Origin: Macrosoma leucophasiata
Taxonomy: Eukaryota; Arthropoda; Insecta; Lepidoptera; Hedylidae
DNA: 64,000 nt
Direction: 5' to 3'
NCBI GenBank assembly: GCA_036365455.1
Contig: JAWQUS010000022.1
Location: 1,798,001 to 1,862,000 of the forward strand
Part shown: piece after piece, positions 10,397 to 25,300 of the stretch
Layout of the letters: each line of letters begins with the position of its first letter
Position numbering within the stretch: position 1 is the stretch's first letter
Program-made: the position numbers and the translations under genes
Notes under the pieces: generated by a model
The model's database searches: none
Told to the model about the DNA's origin: nothing
Seen by the model: the letters and a program-made list of their open reading frames with translations, nothing else

Positions 10397-13300
10397 GTGA
10401 GCCGCTAGTAGCTGGCTGTCTATATGTTGTCTGTATGTTGTTATATACCTTTTTTATTTATTTTTTAATTTTCCCCTGCTTGTGTTGACTGAACCTTTTT
10501 TTTCTTCTTGCTTTTCTATTTGATTTTATGCAATAATTTATAACTGCATGTAATTTAAGTACAGAACTCAACAATTAATATTGAACATTGAGCAGGGTTG
10601 TAGCTAGATTCGAATACCAGGTAGAGCAGCATTGGTTTCAGAGGGGGTGAACGTAATAAAATATTATAATTATTGATCTGCCCTTGAAGCACGGACTTAT
10701 AAATCAATCACCAGGTAGGTATATCATTGACCTTTGGTTCAGGTATGTACAGTCAATAGCTATTCATAGACAAATAATTTATGTGACATCATGAGCATAG
10801 ATCTCAGTACTATTAAATCCTCAATGATGAAGAACAAGCGAACAAGATTGTTGAACTTTCAGATTTGGATGTAGAGATCCATGTCGGAATGTGAGTGAGG
10901 TAATAATTATTTGTTGGGTGGTGTGATACCAGTAAATAGATAGAACTAAAAATACAGTTTATACAACGTGTAACAGGATTAAATGTACAACCCGAAACTA
11001 GTGTGTTCAGAATCGATAACTGAATCGATTTCATGCATTTTTGATGTAGGTAATATTTTGTCCCAAAATTAATTATAATTAAGGAAATGATGGTCACCCG
11101 TTTCGTGAACAGTAAATTCAAACGAAAATGAGACTAACGTCTATCCAAAATAAAATGCTAGTTTCAACAAGTTTATTAATCTTAATACTAGCGAGGGTAT
11201 GCAGGTTACGCTACATCACATTGCAACAGTGTGGGTGTGTGAGACATGTGAGTAGGTTCGTGTTTTTATGTGCAGCCGTAGGAAGAGGTAGGGTAAGTAT
11301 GAGTAGGGTGTGCATACTGTTCGTACAAATTGAGGACATCTTATTCCTTAAATAAAAAATATTAAATACATAAACATGTAATTTCAGTTCATGTATTATG
11401 GTTATAACTCGATTTTCTAATCGGGGCGTTAGAGAGTGTGCATTATCCCGTTACATGTTGTATAAATATTGTTTCTGCGAACTTAGTATCTTGGCTTGTG
11501 GTATCTTGAAGGTACGGCAATGTAATTTTCAAGGTAGGACATTGCCCCACAATGCCCCTCTTAGCTACAACCCTTACATCGAGCCTACGAGAGAGATAAT
11601 CGGCTAGTTTCGACTTCGTAAAACGTTATCTCTGCTGCACACTGCCTCTGTAAGCACTGGTAGTCGGGTATTTGTCAAAACTTGATCAAAATGGTCGACA
11701 AACGTCACATAAGTAAGGTGCGAAAGAGATAATGCTCTACAGACCTGTAACAAGGCAAAGTGTTCCTCCTAAAGTTGATGTGCAACATTTCTTTTTGATT
11801 GCTGTGTTGATTGTTTGATTGCAAAGAACCATCTCAAAAATGATGTCTTTGTCAGTTGCATTGTCAAATGTGCAGGATAGAAAGGGACAAAGGAGAGATA
11901 AGCAACACTACACTACACTTAGGCGTAGGGCGTAGGCACCACCGCATTACCTGATTTACTTGCCGCTAAATGGTTGTGTTCAGCACTTTCGTGTTCCGGT
12001 CAGGTGGTAATGTACCGCCCTGTAATTTCCGGCACAGAGTCATAACACCGTAGGCCTCAGGAGTGGTAACGCATTTGCATTTTGACCTTGGTCTTTGTGT
12101 GGGTGTCTATAGGCTGCAGTCATCACTTAACATCAAAGTGAACTGCATGCTTGTTTGCCACTTACATTACATAAAAAAAAAAAAACACTAGCTAAAATAC
12201 GTTTATGAATAAGGGGGAAAATCTACTAGTTCTTTGAGGATGATGGTGGTATATTGGTGGGAAAAGGAACTAATTTCTGGAGTTGTGTTCACTGAACTGA
12301 AATGTTGTACACTGAATCTGGTTCTATGAAATGGACCCATTCCCCATAATAGCGTTGTAGTTTATTTGAATAAGAGAGTCAGATTGATCAATACAGAACA
12401 TTCACAGCCCTGTGATTTCCCGTACAACGGCAAAACACCTTATGCTTCAAGAGTGGTAACGCATCTGCATTTTGACCTTAGTCTTTGTGTGGGTGTCTAT
12501 AGGCTGCAGTCATCGCTTAGCATCAATGTGAACTGCATGTCTGAGCTTAGGCTCTAGTCTAGTCTTCCACAATAAAATAATAGGTAATTACTCAAATTTC
12601 ATTACCTTGTCATACCTATATTATATGTAGTAGGTATTTGTAATTGTAACATTTACTATTCAATTTACAAATTCATGAATGCATGTTAATTGAGATTCGT
12701 AATTTATTTTCATGATTAGTTTTCCTTATTATTTTGTTAATGATTTTGTAATAAATGTGGTGTTTGAGTGTGACATGTAATAATTAAATGAAATGAACGG
12801 GCAGTCGACAAGTGCGCATCGATATGAAGATTTTTGTTACGTACCTATGTAGGTACGTATCAAGGCACGCCTATGGCGGGTTTGAATATAGAGACAGTTT
12901 ATCTAGTACAGTGATTCCCAAAGTGGTCCAGATGGGGTCCATGGGAGACTCGATCGCGGTCTACGGTGGCGTGAATAAACATTGAAAATATGAAATGTGA
13001 TATAATGTAATAAGGAGGAGTCCACCGAAACCAGAAAAAAATTGAAAGGTGTCTACAAGAGAAAATAGTTTGGGAACCTCTGATCTATTACAAGCATAGA
13101 GCAACACGGGCCACGGGATGGAGCCATATGCAGGCTTTCCCCTCTGTCAAAGTACAAGCACAAGTGCCTGTCGCCAAGATGTTTAAATGTGTGCGTGTAA
13201 TTGTTAATGTTGTTATAACAATTACACGCATGAATATTGTATGATAGACGATATTTGTTGTGTGTGTGTGTCACACAAATTTTCACCCGTAAAAAATGAC

Positions 13301-16300
13301 AGACTGCTTTGCATCGGTAATAAACGCTATGGCTACTCCCACAGAATAGATAAATAAGGATAGAATGGCTAAAGACTCATTTTCATATTGAAACCGCTGT
13401 CGCCAGTTGCACACATTGACATTGACACTACAGAGACAATTAAAATTGCAATTGGTCAATTGAAATAGACCACTCCCAAACACTTACTTCTCACAAAACT
13501 AACTCTTTCAACTTAAGTAATTCGGTTGCTTTTCGTATGCTCTGATTTCGCAAAGTTAAGACGTTTTGATTCGAAATATTCGAATGTCATAATTTCCACA
13601 AACTGTATTGTATGGCGGACAGTCTTTTTTTTTCAAAATGTGATATGGGTATCAATATTATAAAAATAAAGTCTGTCCGCCATCTTGGATCTGAAAACGG
13701 ATGCTATTTTCGTAATCAGCACTCCATGAAACCTTGAAATTGATACCCATATCACTTTATGATAAAAAAAGTCTGTCCGCCATCTTGGATCCGAAAACCG
13801 TTGCCTCTTTCGTAATCAGCACCCCAAGAAACCACAAAATTGACACCCATCATTATAGCTTAACTGGCATCCCATACCCATATTACTCACATGATAATTG
13901 TGTGCCTTCGAGCTCTACCATTGAAGCTCTACCACTGTACATTACCACTTAGCAGCAGGTAAATTATAGACAAATTAATATAACTACACAAATATTAATA
14001 TAATGCGGTGCTGCTGATCGATGAAGTATGAAGAGTAATCGGTTTTGAGTGTTCTTTTAAAAAATTGTATAAAAGTATAATGAAACATTGTCACATTAAC
14101 TTATTATCACTTTCATACCATCGGGTACACCACCCGGAATTAAGCAGTTGATCTGTATTTCATATCTTTGACGCAATGTTCCAAATGTTCCGAATGTTCC
14201 AAATGATGCATAAAATGATTCGGCACAGTTTAGTGTTTCAGATGCTAATGTTCCATCCACCACTGTCATATTTAAAAAAATCGACATATGTAACTATACA
14301 AATATCGATATGGACCATAAAAAAATATCGATATTGTATATATCACAACACTAGTGAAGATTTTCGTTTTAGTTCAATTTAATAATTATTAAAGGGTTTT
14401 TAGGGTAACGGTGGTATTAAATATCTGTAACTATACCTCCTCGATTTACTGGAGGTCTTACTTTTCATTTTACGTGTTAAAATAACACAAAACGGCATTT
14501 TTACCCAGAGATGTGTTGTTCTAAGCTGTCTACACGACACTACGAGCGGCGAACGAATGGTTCGGCCGAACTGTGTGTGTTCAGGCATAGTTGTGGTGCG
14601 CTTGCCACGCCCACATTACCATTCCATCTTTATTTATCTATTCCGTGGCTACTCCCCTTCGGTCGGCCGGTAGCCGGTGTTGCTCTATGAGTACAAGTTA
14701 TTTTTTTTACGACTCATAAATGTTATGATAGCGAAACTCCATTTGTTTAACCCATATCTCAGTTGTAAACACTGAACTTCCTGATTCTACTTCCTTAGTT
14801 CTTGTTGCGTATATTTTACTGGGTCAGCTATCCCCATTGGCTATCCCCAAAGTTTCGGAACTACATAGTTTTGAGTAATTTGGACTATCAGTTTCGAATG
14901 TTTATCTAAATCTTTATAATACTATACTGGTCGTAGAGTGACGGAGCTCGCGGGCGTAGTCACCACCGCATTACCTCTATCTGCCGCCAAATGGTAGTGT
15001 TCAGCACTATCGTGTTCCGGTTGCCCCTAGTTTGTACTAAAAACATTAAACATGATGATGTTCCGCAACTCGTCGCATAAAGTATGTATTGCGATGAATG
15101 TCTTGTTGGTGCTAGCGTTCGCACTGCTGTCAAACCTATCATTTTAACATGTTTTTATGTGAATGTTTCATCACTTTCATCAATGCAAACTCACGGTTAG
15201 ATGGTAATTAGTGTTGACCAAAATCGATCTTGCTCTTGGTTGCAAGACCAACGTGAGCAGTGTGGTCTTGCTCAAATCTTACACCGTCAGTCTTGTTCTT
15301 GGTCTTGCTAAAATTAGGCAGTCTTGCTCTTGGTCTTGGTCTTGGAAAAATGCAAGCACAAGACCAAGACCGATTTTGGGCAACACTAATGGTAATGTAT
15401 GGCCCAGAAATAACTATCACAGAGACATAACAACTTAGGTCTCAGGGGTGGCAAATGCGACAACGTATCTGCATTTTGACCGCTGGCTTTTGTGTTCACG
15501 TCTATAGGAGTCATCACTTTTAACATCAATGTGACCTGCATGCTTGTTTGCCACGTTCCTTACATCACTACGAAACTCACACCTTGACTTTAACAAAATA
15601 CATGAACAATTTCACGCACACGTTTTAATATCTAGGCGTCAGGCACAGGCAAACTAGTGCCACACCGCGGACACTCTGCTAAAATTCCATACAAATGCTT
15701 AATTTGGTCTCTATTGCACAGACATCAATCAGTGACGTGTATTTACACGTGCACCTGTGTGCGTAGCACGTAGCAAATACCAACCATCTCCCATAAGTGG
15801 GGAGGAGGTTGGGTGATGCGGGGAAATCGGGCCGGACGTCGAAGTGTCCATTCTATACACATCTGTTCTGTGATTCTATACGTAGTATTATTACATATTC
15901 TCTGACCGTGCGAAGGCGGGACGGGCAGGCTAGTTTTTACGTAAGCTTCATTGTACTACCCACGCTTATCACGTCATTCAAAGACATCGACTACTCATAA
16001 ATAAGTGTCCAGTGGGTTTTGTCAATTACCAATTGGGTTTTACCCATTATGACAAAGGTACATGTTGAGTATTACTGCCTCAGAAGCCTAGTGGTAACAG
16101 GTTACTAGGTTCTACTACCGCTGGGGTCTTGGGTTCAATTCCTGGTTATCTATCAGTCGGTTGGCTATCAGAGATAATGGTGTAAAGTCCTTTATCTCCG
16201 GTTCTATTGGGATTTTTCCATTTTATGGAAGTTTCCCAGTACCTCGAAGTTTGGTAATTTGCCCAGGGATGTCAATAGGCTCGCCACCTGTTAAATGGGC

Positions 16301-19300
16301 CAATCCTGGGTGTTTACATGTATGCATTTACCTCTGCTTATCCCTTCGGGGATTACAGGCGTGAAGTTAAGTTACATTTTGAGAAAGGTGCATTGAGAAT
16401 GGTACTGTGTAATGGAAGTGGCAAACAAGCATGCAGTTCACATTGATGTTAAGTGATGACTGCAGCCTATAGACACCCACGTAAAGACCAGAGGTCAAAA
16501 TGCGTCGCCACCCCCGAGACCTTAGTGATTAAGTCTGTGTGATAGTTATTACGGGGCCATACATTACCATCTAACCGGTACACTATAGTGCTGATAGATT
16601 AGGTAATGCGGCGGTGCCTACGCCCTCGAGTCCCGACACTACCACCAGTAAAATTTAATGTAAAATGCTTACTTTGACATTAAAAAATGTATCTAATAAG
16701 AATTCGTCTCATACACACATGCCCGTATTGAATCTAGTTCATTACTATTTGTAAATCTGGTCATACATTAATTATGTATGACGAATAGTGCGCAAGGACG
16801 GGCCGTATTGTTGTTTATAGTATAAAAAATGTCGGCGTGTTTGTTTTGTTTGTTACGGGATGAAAAGTAGATTTCTCACAAAAGTAGATAAGAATCCTAA
16901 TTCTTATCTATAAGAATTACGATTTAATGTAGTAAGTTAAGGTACGGCGGACCGAATCCGCCGACCAAAACCGCGCGAGCTTGCGCATCGGATTAAAAAA
17001 AAAAAATACGCTTACACTCACAGCCCCACAGTAGGTATAAACCTGTGTCGTGGGTGCCGTTGTACACATACAACACATACACAAACACCCAGACCCGAAA
17101 CAAATATCTGTAGGCTATACAAATTTTTGTTCCGGTGCGGGGATCGAACCCGCGACCCTTCGAATCAAACGGTGGTTTCGCACCGCTGGACTAACCGGGT
17201 CGTCAATTTGATTAATAATAATTATATCCCGACTCTTCTACAAACGGCCAGACTTGGCTCGGAGCGTACAGGATCCGCGGTCCTCTCCTTACCAAAGCCG
17301 GAGTGTGTTACTACTAATAATTTTTTAATTTGAAGTTGGGGTATGTATCTTCCCGCCAGGTCCCTAACGGGGCAGGCAGAGAGTGTAGAGCGCCAGATAT
17401 GCCGGTCCTGACATACCTCTCGTGCCTCGTCTACCTTCATCATTCTCTTCATACGTGCACGTCGATTCCTAAGACTTTTGACCGCACCATCAGACAGAAC
17501 TCGACCTATTTGGTCATGGTAGGTTAGTCTTGGTCTTCCTGGCCCTCTGCAACCATCCACATGCGCCCTGTTTAGTCATTCGCTCATTCGACATTCTTTC
17601 ATGAAGTTGAGGTGTTCTTCATGTTATGTTACCGGAGCAGTGTAACCTTATCAGAAAAGTCACATCATACTTAGATGAGAATCTATCTGAAAAAACTGAG
17701 CGCGGAAAATACTGAGCGTGTAAACACCGCCTAACATCCAATTGTGACGTCATATAATGCTTCACACCTATATCCTACACACTACGGGTCGAGGTCTTCT
17801 ATTTACATGTAATAAGATTGTTTAAATATGAATATTTCGATGTTCTTACAAAGGAGCATCGATTAAGTAATTAATTTAATAAGATGTTTAACAAACCTCC
17901 ATACTCTTATTATCACAAAGTTTTTAGGAATACGTGTATAAAACCTACAGACATAAAACATAAAACCTACAGCTACCACCAATGTCGACAATAATAAAGC
18001 CCGGCATCCAGATGAAGAGAATGATGAATCTACAAGAAGCGTGTGGAGGTATGTCAGGGCCGGGATATCGCTCCACACTCTCTGCCTACCCCGTGAACTT
18101 GGCCTTGAAGATACATATATATCTACATACAAATGCCGAAATATTTGTACAATCTTGGTACACTTGTAGAAGACCTCGACCCGACGATGTGTAGGTGTCG
18201 GTCATTGCAAGTACTACAACGTCACAATTAGGGTCTTTAGGGAGTGTTCACACAGTCACACCCATATTCTAAGTCGTAATCTCGTGCGCAAATGCGTGCG
18301 ACACACACGCATACTACAAACATCGTCGAAAGCCTGCATATATCTACTCACCTCCGGTGTTGCTCTGTGGTCCGCGGTGTGCTAAAGTAAAAAATCTGCC
18401 TACCCGAAAGAGGAATGCAGACATGAAGTTATTACCAAATCCAAGATATTTCTATCTCCACACGGACCATTGAAACGGTATCTCAATAAATCAATAAAAA
18501 ACAAGCTCACGATAAATGATGTGGAGAGCCACTTGAGATACACCAGCTCGTTAGTACGAGTATGTCGTAACCACTCCATAACTCATGTTATTCGGTGTAG
18601 TTTAGATAACAGATGACTTTGTTTAGTTGATTTGTTAACGGAATATGTTGAAAGATAGTTTTTTATGATTACGAAGCGACCCACGAGCATACAATTCACT
18701 TTGCTGCTGTAAGCCTGAAAAGACTTTTGTTAAAATTGTTGTAACATTTCACATCCTTTTCTAACTCCCTCTGTCAAAGTACAAGCCCAAATGCGCCTAT
18801 ACCTGTCGCCTAGATGTTTAAATGTGTGCGTGAAATCGTTTCTGTATTTTGTTAAAGTCGGACCGGAGGCAGAGAATATGTAATAATACTACGTATAGAA
18901 TGGACACTTCGACGTCCCGCCCGATTTGCACACATACACAACCCCTTCTTCTCTTATGGGCGACGGTTGGTATTTTGTACGTGCTACGCACACAGGTGCG
19001 CGTGTAGATGCACGTCACTGATGGATAGAAACCAAATTAAGCGTTTGTATCGAATTTTGGCGGAGTGTCCGAGGTGTGCCGGAGGGGAGTAGCCATAGCG
19101 TGTATTACCGATGAAAAACAGCCTGTCATTTTTTGCGGGAGGAAATGCGTGCGTCACACACGCACACTACAAAAATCGTCTATTACTAAGAAATTCACAC
19201 CTTGACTTTTAAAAAATACAGAAACAATTTCAGGCACACATTAAAACATCTAGGCGACAGGTATACTCCCATTTTGGCTTGTTCTTTGACAGAGGGGAAA

Positions 19301-22300
19301 GCCTGCATATGGCTACTCCCCTCCGGTGTTGCTTTATGTCTGCACCAAATATAATTTTACTTACTCACTTTATTTAATTTATTTTTTTATTTAATTTAAT
19401 AAAAGTGGCAAACACGCATGCAGTTCACATTGATGTTAAGTGATGACTGCAGCCTATAGACACCCACACAATGACCAGAGGTCAAAATGCAGATGCGCTG
19501 CCACTCCTGAGGCATTAGGTGTTATGCCTCTGTGCCGGAAATTACAGGGCCGTACATTACCACCTGACCGGAGCACGATAGTGCTGAACACTACTTTACA
19601 CTACCATTTAGCGGCAAGTATATTAGGTAATGCGGTGGTGCCTACGCCCGCGAGCTCCGTCACTGGAGCTCTACCACCAGTAAACCACTTATAATGTTAC
19701 CGCTCCTCCCCGAATGGGGTGTATTACAACAAAAACCAATAATGTATAACAGAGTTTTGTTTCTATTTGCAGGGCTCCCCGCACGGCTCGGTGATGTCGT
19801 GCCAGTCGCTGGCGGCGCGCGCGTTCGCCGAGCCGGATAAAGACTCGCACTGCGCCGTCGCCTTTCACAGGTCTGTATTACTTCTGGATATTCGCTTTCC
19901 ATAGGATTAGGCCACCCCCCAAAAAAGAGGAGAGACTCGTGCCCAGCCGTGGGACGTATAATGGGTTGCCATTATAAGCCTGGGATGCACCAAGATATTT
20001 GTTAAAGTTGAAGTTATTGTAATTGGAGGAGCCGGGGAATTAAGGGTAGAAATGTACCTGGATAGTCGGCATCTTTCTTACGTAGGTCACTGGTTCTTGA
20101 AGGGGGCCCCCGTGTCTTCTCCAGGTGTTAACTTTTATATTTGAGTTTTCTTTGGATTTCACACGCACATTACAAAACACAGTCAATCACTGCACTGCAC
20201 TTTTGGTTTTATTAAATTAATTTCTTTTTGCGGAGAGTACGCGTGAACCGTCCATTTCTTATTGAAAAAAGGGCGAGAGAGAGGGAGGGGAAAGGATGCG
20301 GGGCGAGAGGGAAGAACGTTCGGAATACGCATTCAAATTAAATTTGTTTTATGAATTAAAAAAATATATATGACATAGGCATGTAAAAAGTTAATATTAG
20401 GCGTAACCGGTAATATTTCACATCCTTCTCTAATATAAGGAAATCTGAGAGAAGGTTGTGAAATGTAACAATAATTTCAACAAATATCTTGGTGCAACCC
20501 AGGCTTAGTATTAGGACACCGCGGACACTCCGCCAAAATTCCATACAAACGCTTAATTTGGTCTCTATTACACAGACATCAATTTGTGACGTGTATTTAC
20601 ACGTGCACCTGTGTGCGTAGCGCGTAGAGAATACCAGACGTCTCCCAAGAGAGGGGTGAAGGTTGGGTGAGGCGGGGAAATCGGACGGGACGTCTAAGTG
20701 TCCATTCTGTACGTAGTGATAAATGTCATATTCTCGGGTATAACTTTGGTTTGACATAGACAAGGAACGGTTTTTTTTATGTTATGAAAGTGGCAAACAA
20801 GCATGCAGTTGTCATTGATGTTAAGTGATGACTGCAGCCTATAGACACCCTCACAGAGACCGAGGACAAAATACAGATGCGTTAACACTCCTGAGGCCTA
20901 AGGTGTAACGCCTCTGTGCCAGCAATTATAGGGCCATACATTACCACCTGACCGAAACACGATAGTGCTGAACACTACCATTTAGCGTCAAGTATATTAG
21001 GTAATGCGGTGGTGCCTACGCCCGCGAGTTGTCACTGGAGCTCTACCACCAGTATAATATTTAATTCATACATCCCATCTTTTCAGGCAAACGTATACCA
21101 TGTTTGGTTATGTTCTAATGTTCCCATCTCTATTTTCCCAGATCGGTGCGGTTCAGTTCAGAATCTCGCAGTTCCACTCGGACATCCAACGACAATGAAT
21201 GCAAACGGGAAACGCCAGGTAAATGTTATTAGCCATCGCTTTACTCGAATTACTGACTGTGACTCTGACTGACTGATATTTGACCGACTGACTCTAACTC
21301 TTACGCTGCATATGATGAATACAAAATACCGTTTTACTTGATACTGGCAATATGCGGAATAGCGATTCCATTATATATTTAAAAATTTGGCAGATAGCTG
21401 ATGTAATAAGGATTAACTTAGGTTACTTATATTTTAGAATTTAATTCCACACAGTTGCTGGCACAGCTAGATTTTTAATAAATTAATGTGGGTAAAAAAT
21501 GGGAAAAAAAATTTTTTTACTTCGGTCAGGAATCGAACCTGCCGTCAGGATAACCAGTCCCGCCGCCTTACCGCTTAAAAATCAAAGTCCCTCCGCCTGA
21601 TTGCTGAGGTCGCAAATTCGATTCCTACCCGAAGTCATTTTTCTTTTCTTCATTTTCTTTAATTACTGAATTGACTCAAACTCAAAAATTTATTTAATCA
21701 CTTTGAAATAATAGACTTTGCTTGTGATAGGTCAAATTACAAATATAAATTTAATTCAATTCAATTCAAATTATTTATTGCATATTATCATATGGGTACA
21801 ACTGATCCGTTGATTTATATGTCATAGTAAACAAAAAGAGAATAAATAATGGTCCAAAAATACTTAATAATTAAAAAAGGTATCAACAGAATGTTTCATA
21901 TTCCATACTCTCTTTTACAAACGGCAAGATAAGACTAAACAAAAGAATAAAAGAATAGCATGTGTTATTACGAATTTTTATGTTTTATTCTATTTTTTTT
22001 TTGGGGCATTTGTCACGAATGTTATGTCAGTCCCATCGTGACTTACACTTAATACAATCATAACAACAGTTTAAGCAGTAACTTTGCATCTTCGGATGCA
22101 GGGTTTGACAGCATAATAATATATACTCCAACATTATATGGGCTCAACTTGAGCGCATTGAATAAATACGAAAAATTAAAACTGCCTCGGTAACAGACTA
22201 CTACTGGCCACTTCGATTCCCGGGTAGGGCGTTATCAGAGATAATGGTGTAAAGTCCTTTATCTCTGGTTCTATTGGGATTTTTCCAATTTCTGAAAATT

Positions 22301-25300
22301 TCCCAGTACCTCGAAGTTTGGTAATATACCCGGAGATGTCAACAGGCTCGCCACAGTCGCCACCTGTTACATGGGCCAAAAACGTAACCGGCGCATCGTG
22401 GGTGTTTGCATTTACCTCTGCCTACCCCTTCGGGGAGTACAGGCGTGAAGTTGCGTAAAATATTCTTATAAAAGTGTATTTATTTAATGTTTTAGGTTCA
22501 ATGTCGCTCAGCGTGCTATCGGTGACGCCGGTGTCGCAGGGCTCCGCCATGAGCCAGTCCGCACCCAGCGCCGCCGCCGCCTTCGATCTTGACGAATCTG
22601 TAAGTTCGTTTAAGTATTTTTCTACGAAATTTTCTATTATGAGATGGCAGTGTTAATTGCGCACCACACTCTCTGCCTACTCTGTAATAGAATAGAATAG
22701 AATAATTTATTTGTTCAAAATGTAGGTTACAATGATGGTAAAAGGGATACTGGTGGTAGAGCTCCAGTGACGGAGCTCGCGGGCGTAGGCACCACCGCAT
22801 TACCTGATTTACTTGCCGCTAAATGGTAGTGTTCAGCACTATCGTGTTCCGGTCAGGTGGTAATGTACGGCCCTGTAATTTCCGGCACAGAGGCATAACA
22901 CCTTAGGCCTCAGGAGTGGTAACGCATTTGCATTTTGACCTTGGTCTTTGTGTGGGTGTCTATAGGCTGCAGTCATCACTTAACATCAATGTGAACTGCA
23001 TGCTAGTTTGCTACTTCAATTACATTAAAAAAAAATGTGGTGACCCTATACATTTTGTCGCGAAACGACGTACAATTTTTTTTTTTTACAATATTATCTT
23101 ACATTTATATTGACCTACCAAATATGGCGAGTTCTGTCTGATGGTGCGGTCAAAAGTCTTAGGAATCGGCGTGCATGCATGAAGAGAATGATGAAGGTAG
23201 ACGAGGCACGAGAGGTTTGTCAGAACCGGGATATCTGGCGCTCTACACTCTCTGCCTACCCCGTTAGGGACCTGGCGTGATGATACATATACATATATAC
23301 ATATTTATATTTTCTATTATATCTATCTATACAAGTTTTTGTTAAAATTATAATTATTTTACAATATACTGATACATTAAATATAAATCAGTATACAATT
23401 TCAAATATACTAATTTAATCAAAGTTTTGTATGTAACATTTTTGTCAATAAAAAATATCATAATGTTTGTTTAGTGTGAATTAAATTATAAATGTCAAAT
23501 TGCGTTAAAAAAAAAATAATATTTGATTAAAAGTTGGGTTTTGGCGTGAAGATACATACATACAGCGTTAATCGAGGTGTCGGGATGCGACGACTATCGC
23601 CCACTAGCGGTATATTTTTCTCTGAAAGAGAATTAAAAATAAAATACGTTTACACTCACAGCTCCACACTGGGTCACACCGCGGACACGCCGCCAAAATT
23701 CCATACAAACGCTTATTTTGGTCTCTATTACGCAGACATCAATCAGTGACGTGTATTTACACGTGCACCTGTGTGCGTAGCACGTAGAGAATACCAAACG
23801 TCGCCCATAAGAGGGGAGGAGGTTGGGTGAGGCGGGGCAATCGGGCGGGACGTCGAAGTGTCCATTCTATACGTAGTATTATTACATGTTCTCTGACTAG
23901 GTATAAACCCGTGTCGTGGGTCGCCGTTGTACACACACAACACATCCCTTTTGTTATGTGCTTTATTATGTTTTATTATAGGCGTTATGAAGCGCGTATG
24001 GCCCCGTGGCTGGTGCAGATCATAAGCGAACTACTCGGTTAAGCACTACGGGCGCGGTCGGGTAGTGTGATGGGTGACCGCTAGTGGCAAATATAATGCG
24101 CGTTTCCGTGCTTCGGAGGGCACGTTAAGCCGTCGGTCCCGGTTGCTATCGATAGGTAGCAGTCGTTAAACCTTGTCGGAGGCCTTATGGGCGGTTTGAA
24201 AACATCCGACAGCGGGTTGGCCACTAACCCACCCACCTCCACCAATCCGCATTGGAGCAGCGTGGTGGAGTAAGCTCCCCCCCCCCCCAAAGGGGGAGAG
24301 ACTCGTGCCCAGCAGACTTATAATGAGTTGCCATTATTATTATTATTATTTTAGACGTTACGTAGGAGCAGCTTGAAATCCTAACTAAACAAATATTTTT
24401 TTTGATTCTGAACTGTATTCCCTTCCAGCCCCCACCGGCGCCGGCCTGCAGGTTCCCCAAGTTGGAAGAATGCGCGCATTTCCACTACGAGCGTGTTTCC
24501 CTCGGTGGTCTGTCAGTGGAGACGGTGAATTGTGAAGTAGCTGGAGACTCGGATGATGACGGTCAGTTGTCTTATTCTTATCGGTTACCCTTCCAGGTGG
24601 TAGAGCTCCAATGTTGGAGCTCGAGGGCGTAGGCACCACTGCATTACCTAATCTATCTGCCGCTAAATGGTAGTGTTCAGCACTATCGTGTTCCGGTTAG
24701 ATGGTAATGCGTGGCCCCGTAATAACTATCACAGAGAAAACAACTAAGGTTTCAGGGGGCGCATCTGCATTTTGAATTGATCTGGTCTTTGTGTGGGTGT
24801 CTACATTTGGTTGTGTGCCACCAAATCAACAAGGCAAAGGAGATGTTGCGAGCTCGGCTCTGGTTCGTACACGTCCTCAAAAAATGGGTAAATTAAAAAA
24901 GAATCCGAAAATAATACAATTAATTTATTCAAGAATATATTTTAGAGTTACATCCACATTTCATTCAAACGATTTTATCATTTTCAACTATGTTAAACAT
25001 GGCGGCGATACAGCCGACACTTGGGATCAATCGATTTTGATAGTATTTAGAAAATATGACTTTTTTCTCCAAGTACTGTATAATCAAAATACAATTTAAA
25101 AATGAAAATGTCAAAATTCTATCGCCCGCCATGTTCGCCATGTTGGTTTTGAGTTGCAATTCTAACTGCAAATAACGTTTTGTAACTGCAAACAAAGCTA
25201 AATAAGTGAAAATATGCAGTAAAAAACGTTTTTATATTGATTTTGCCTGTTTAATGATATTGTGTACAATACATGGCCGGAGGTCCATACATTTTTGCAA

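Noticed and set aside
13053..13483. Reverse-strand frames over Rep-E
   Set aside because: They consist of repeat-derived sequence seen in other Rep-E copies with frameshifts.
17222..17560. 112-codon reverse-strand open frame as a host gene
   Set aside because: Its sequence recurs in at least nine places as a degenerate tail, so it is a retrotransposon remnant.
20356..20763. 135-codon reverse-strand frame
   Set aside because: It runs across Rep-Q and Rep-D repeat text and a T-run, with no protein-like conservation.
23979..24041. Possible exon starting after TTATTATAG
   Set aside because: The sequence matches the start of another Rep-G copy at 31680 and does not continue the reading frame between exons 4 and 5.
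24429..24632. 76-codon frame across exon 5 in another phase
   Set aside because: Only the PPPAPACRFPKLEECAHFHY frame joins exons 4 and 6 in phase and matches the family; the extension past 24561 runs into Rep-A.
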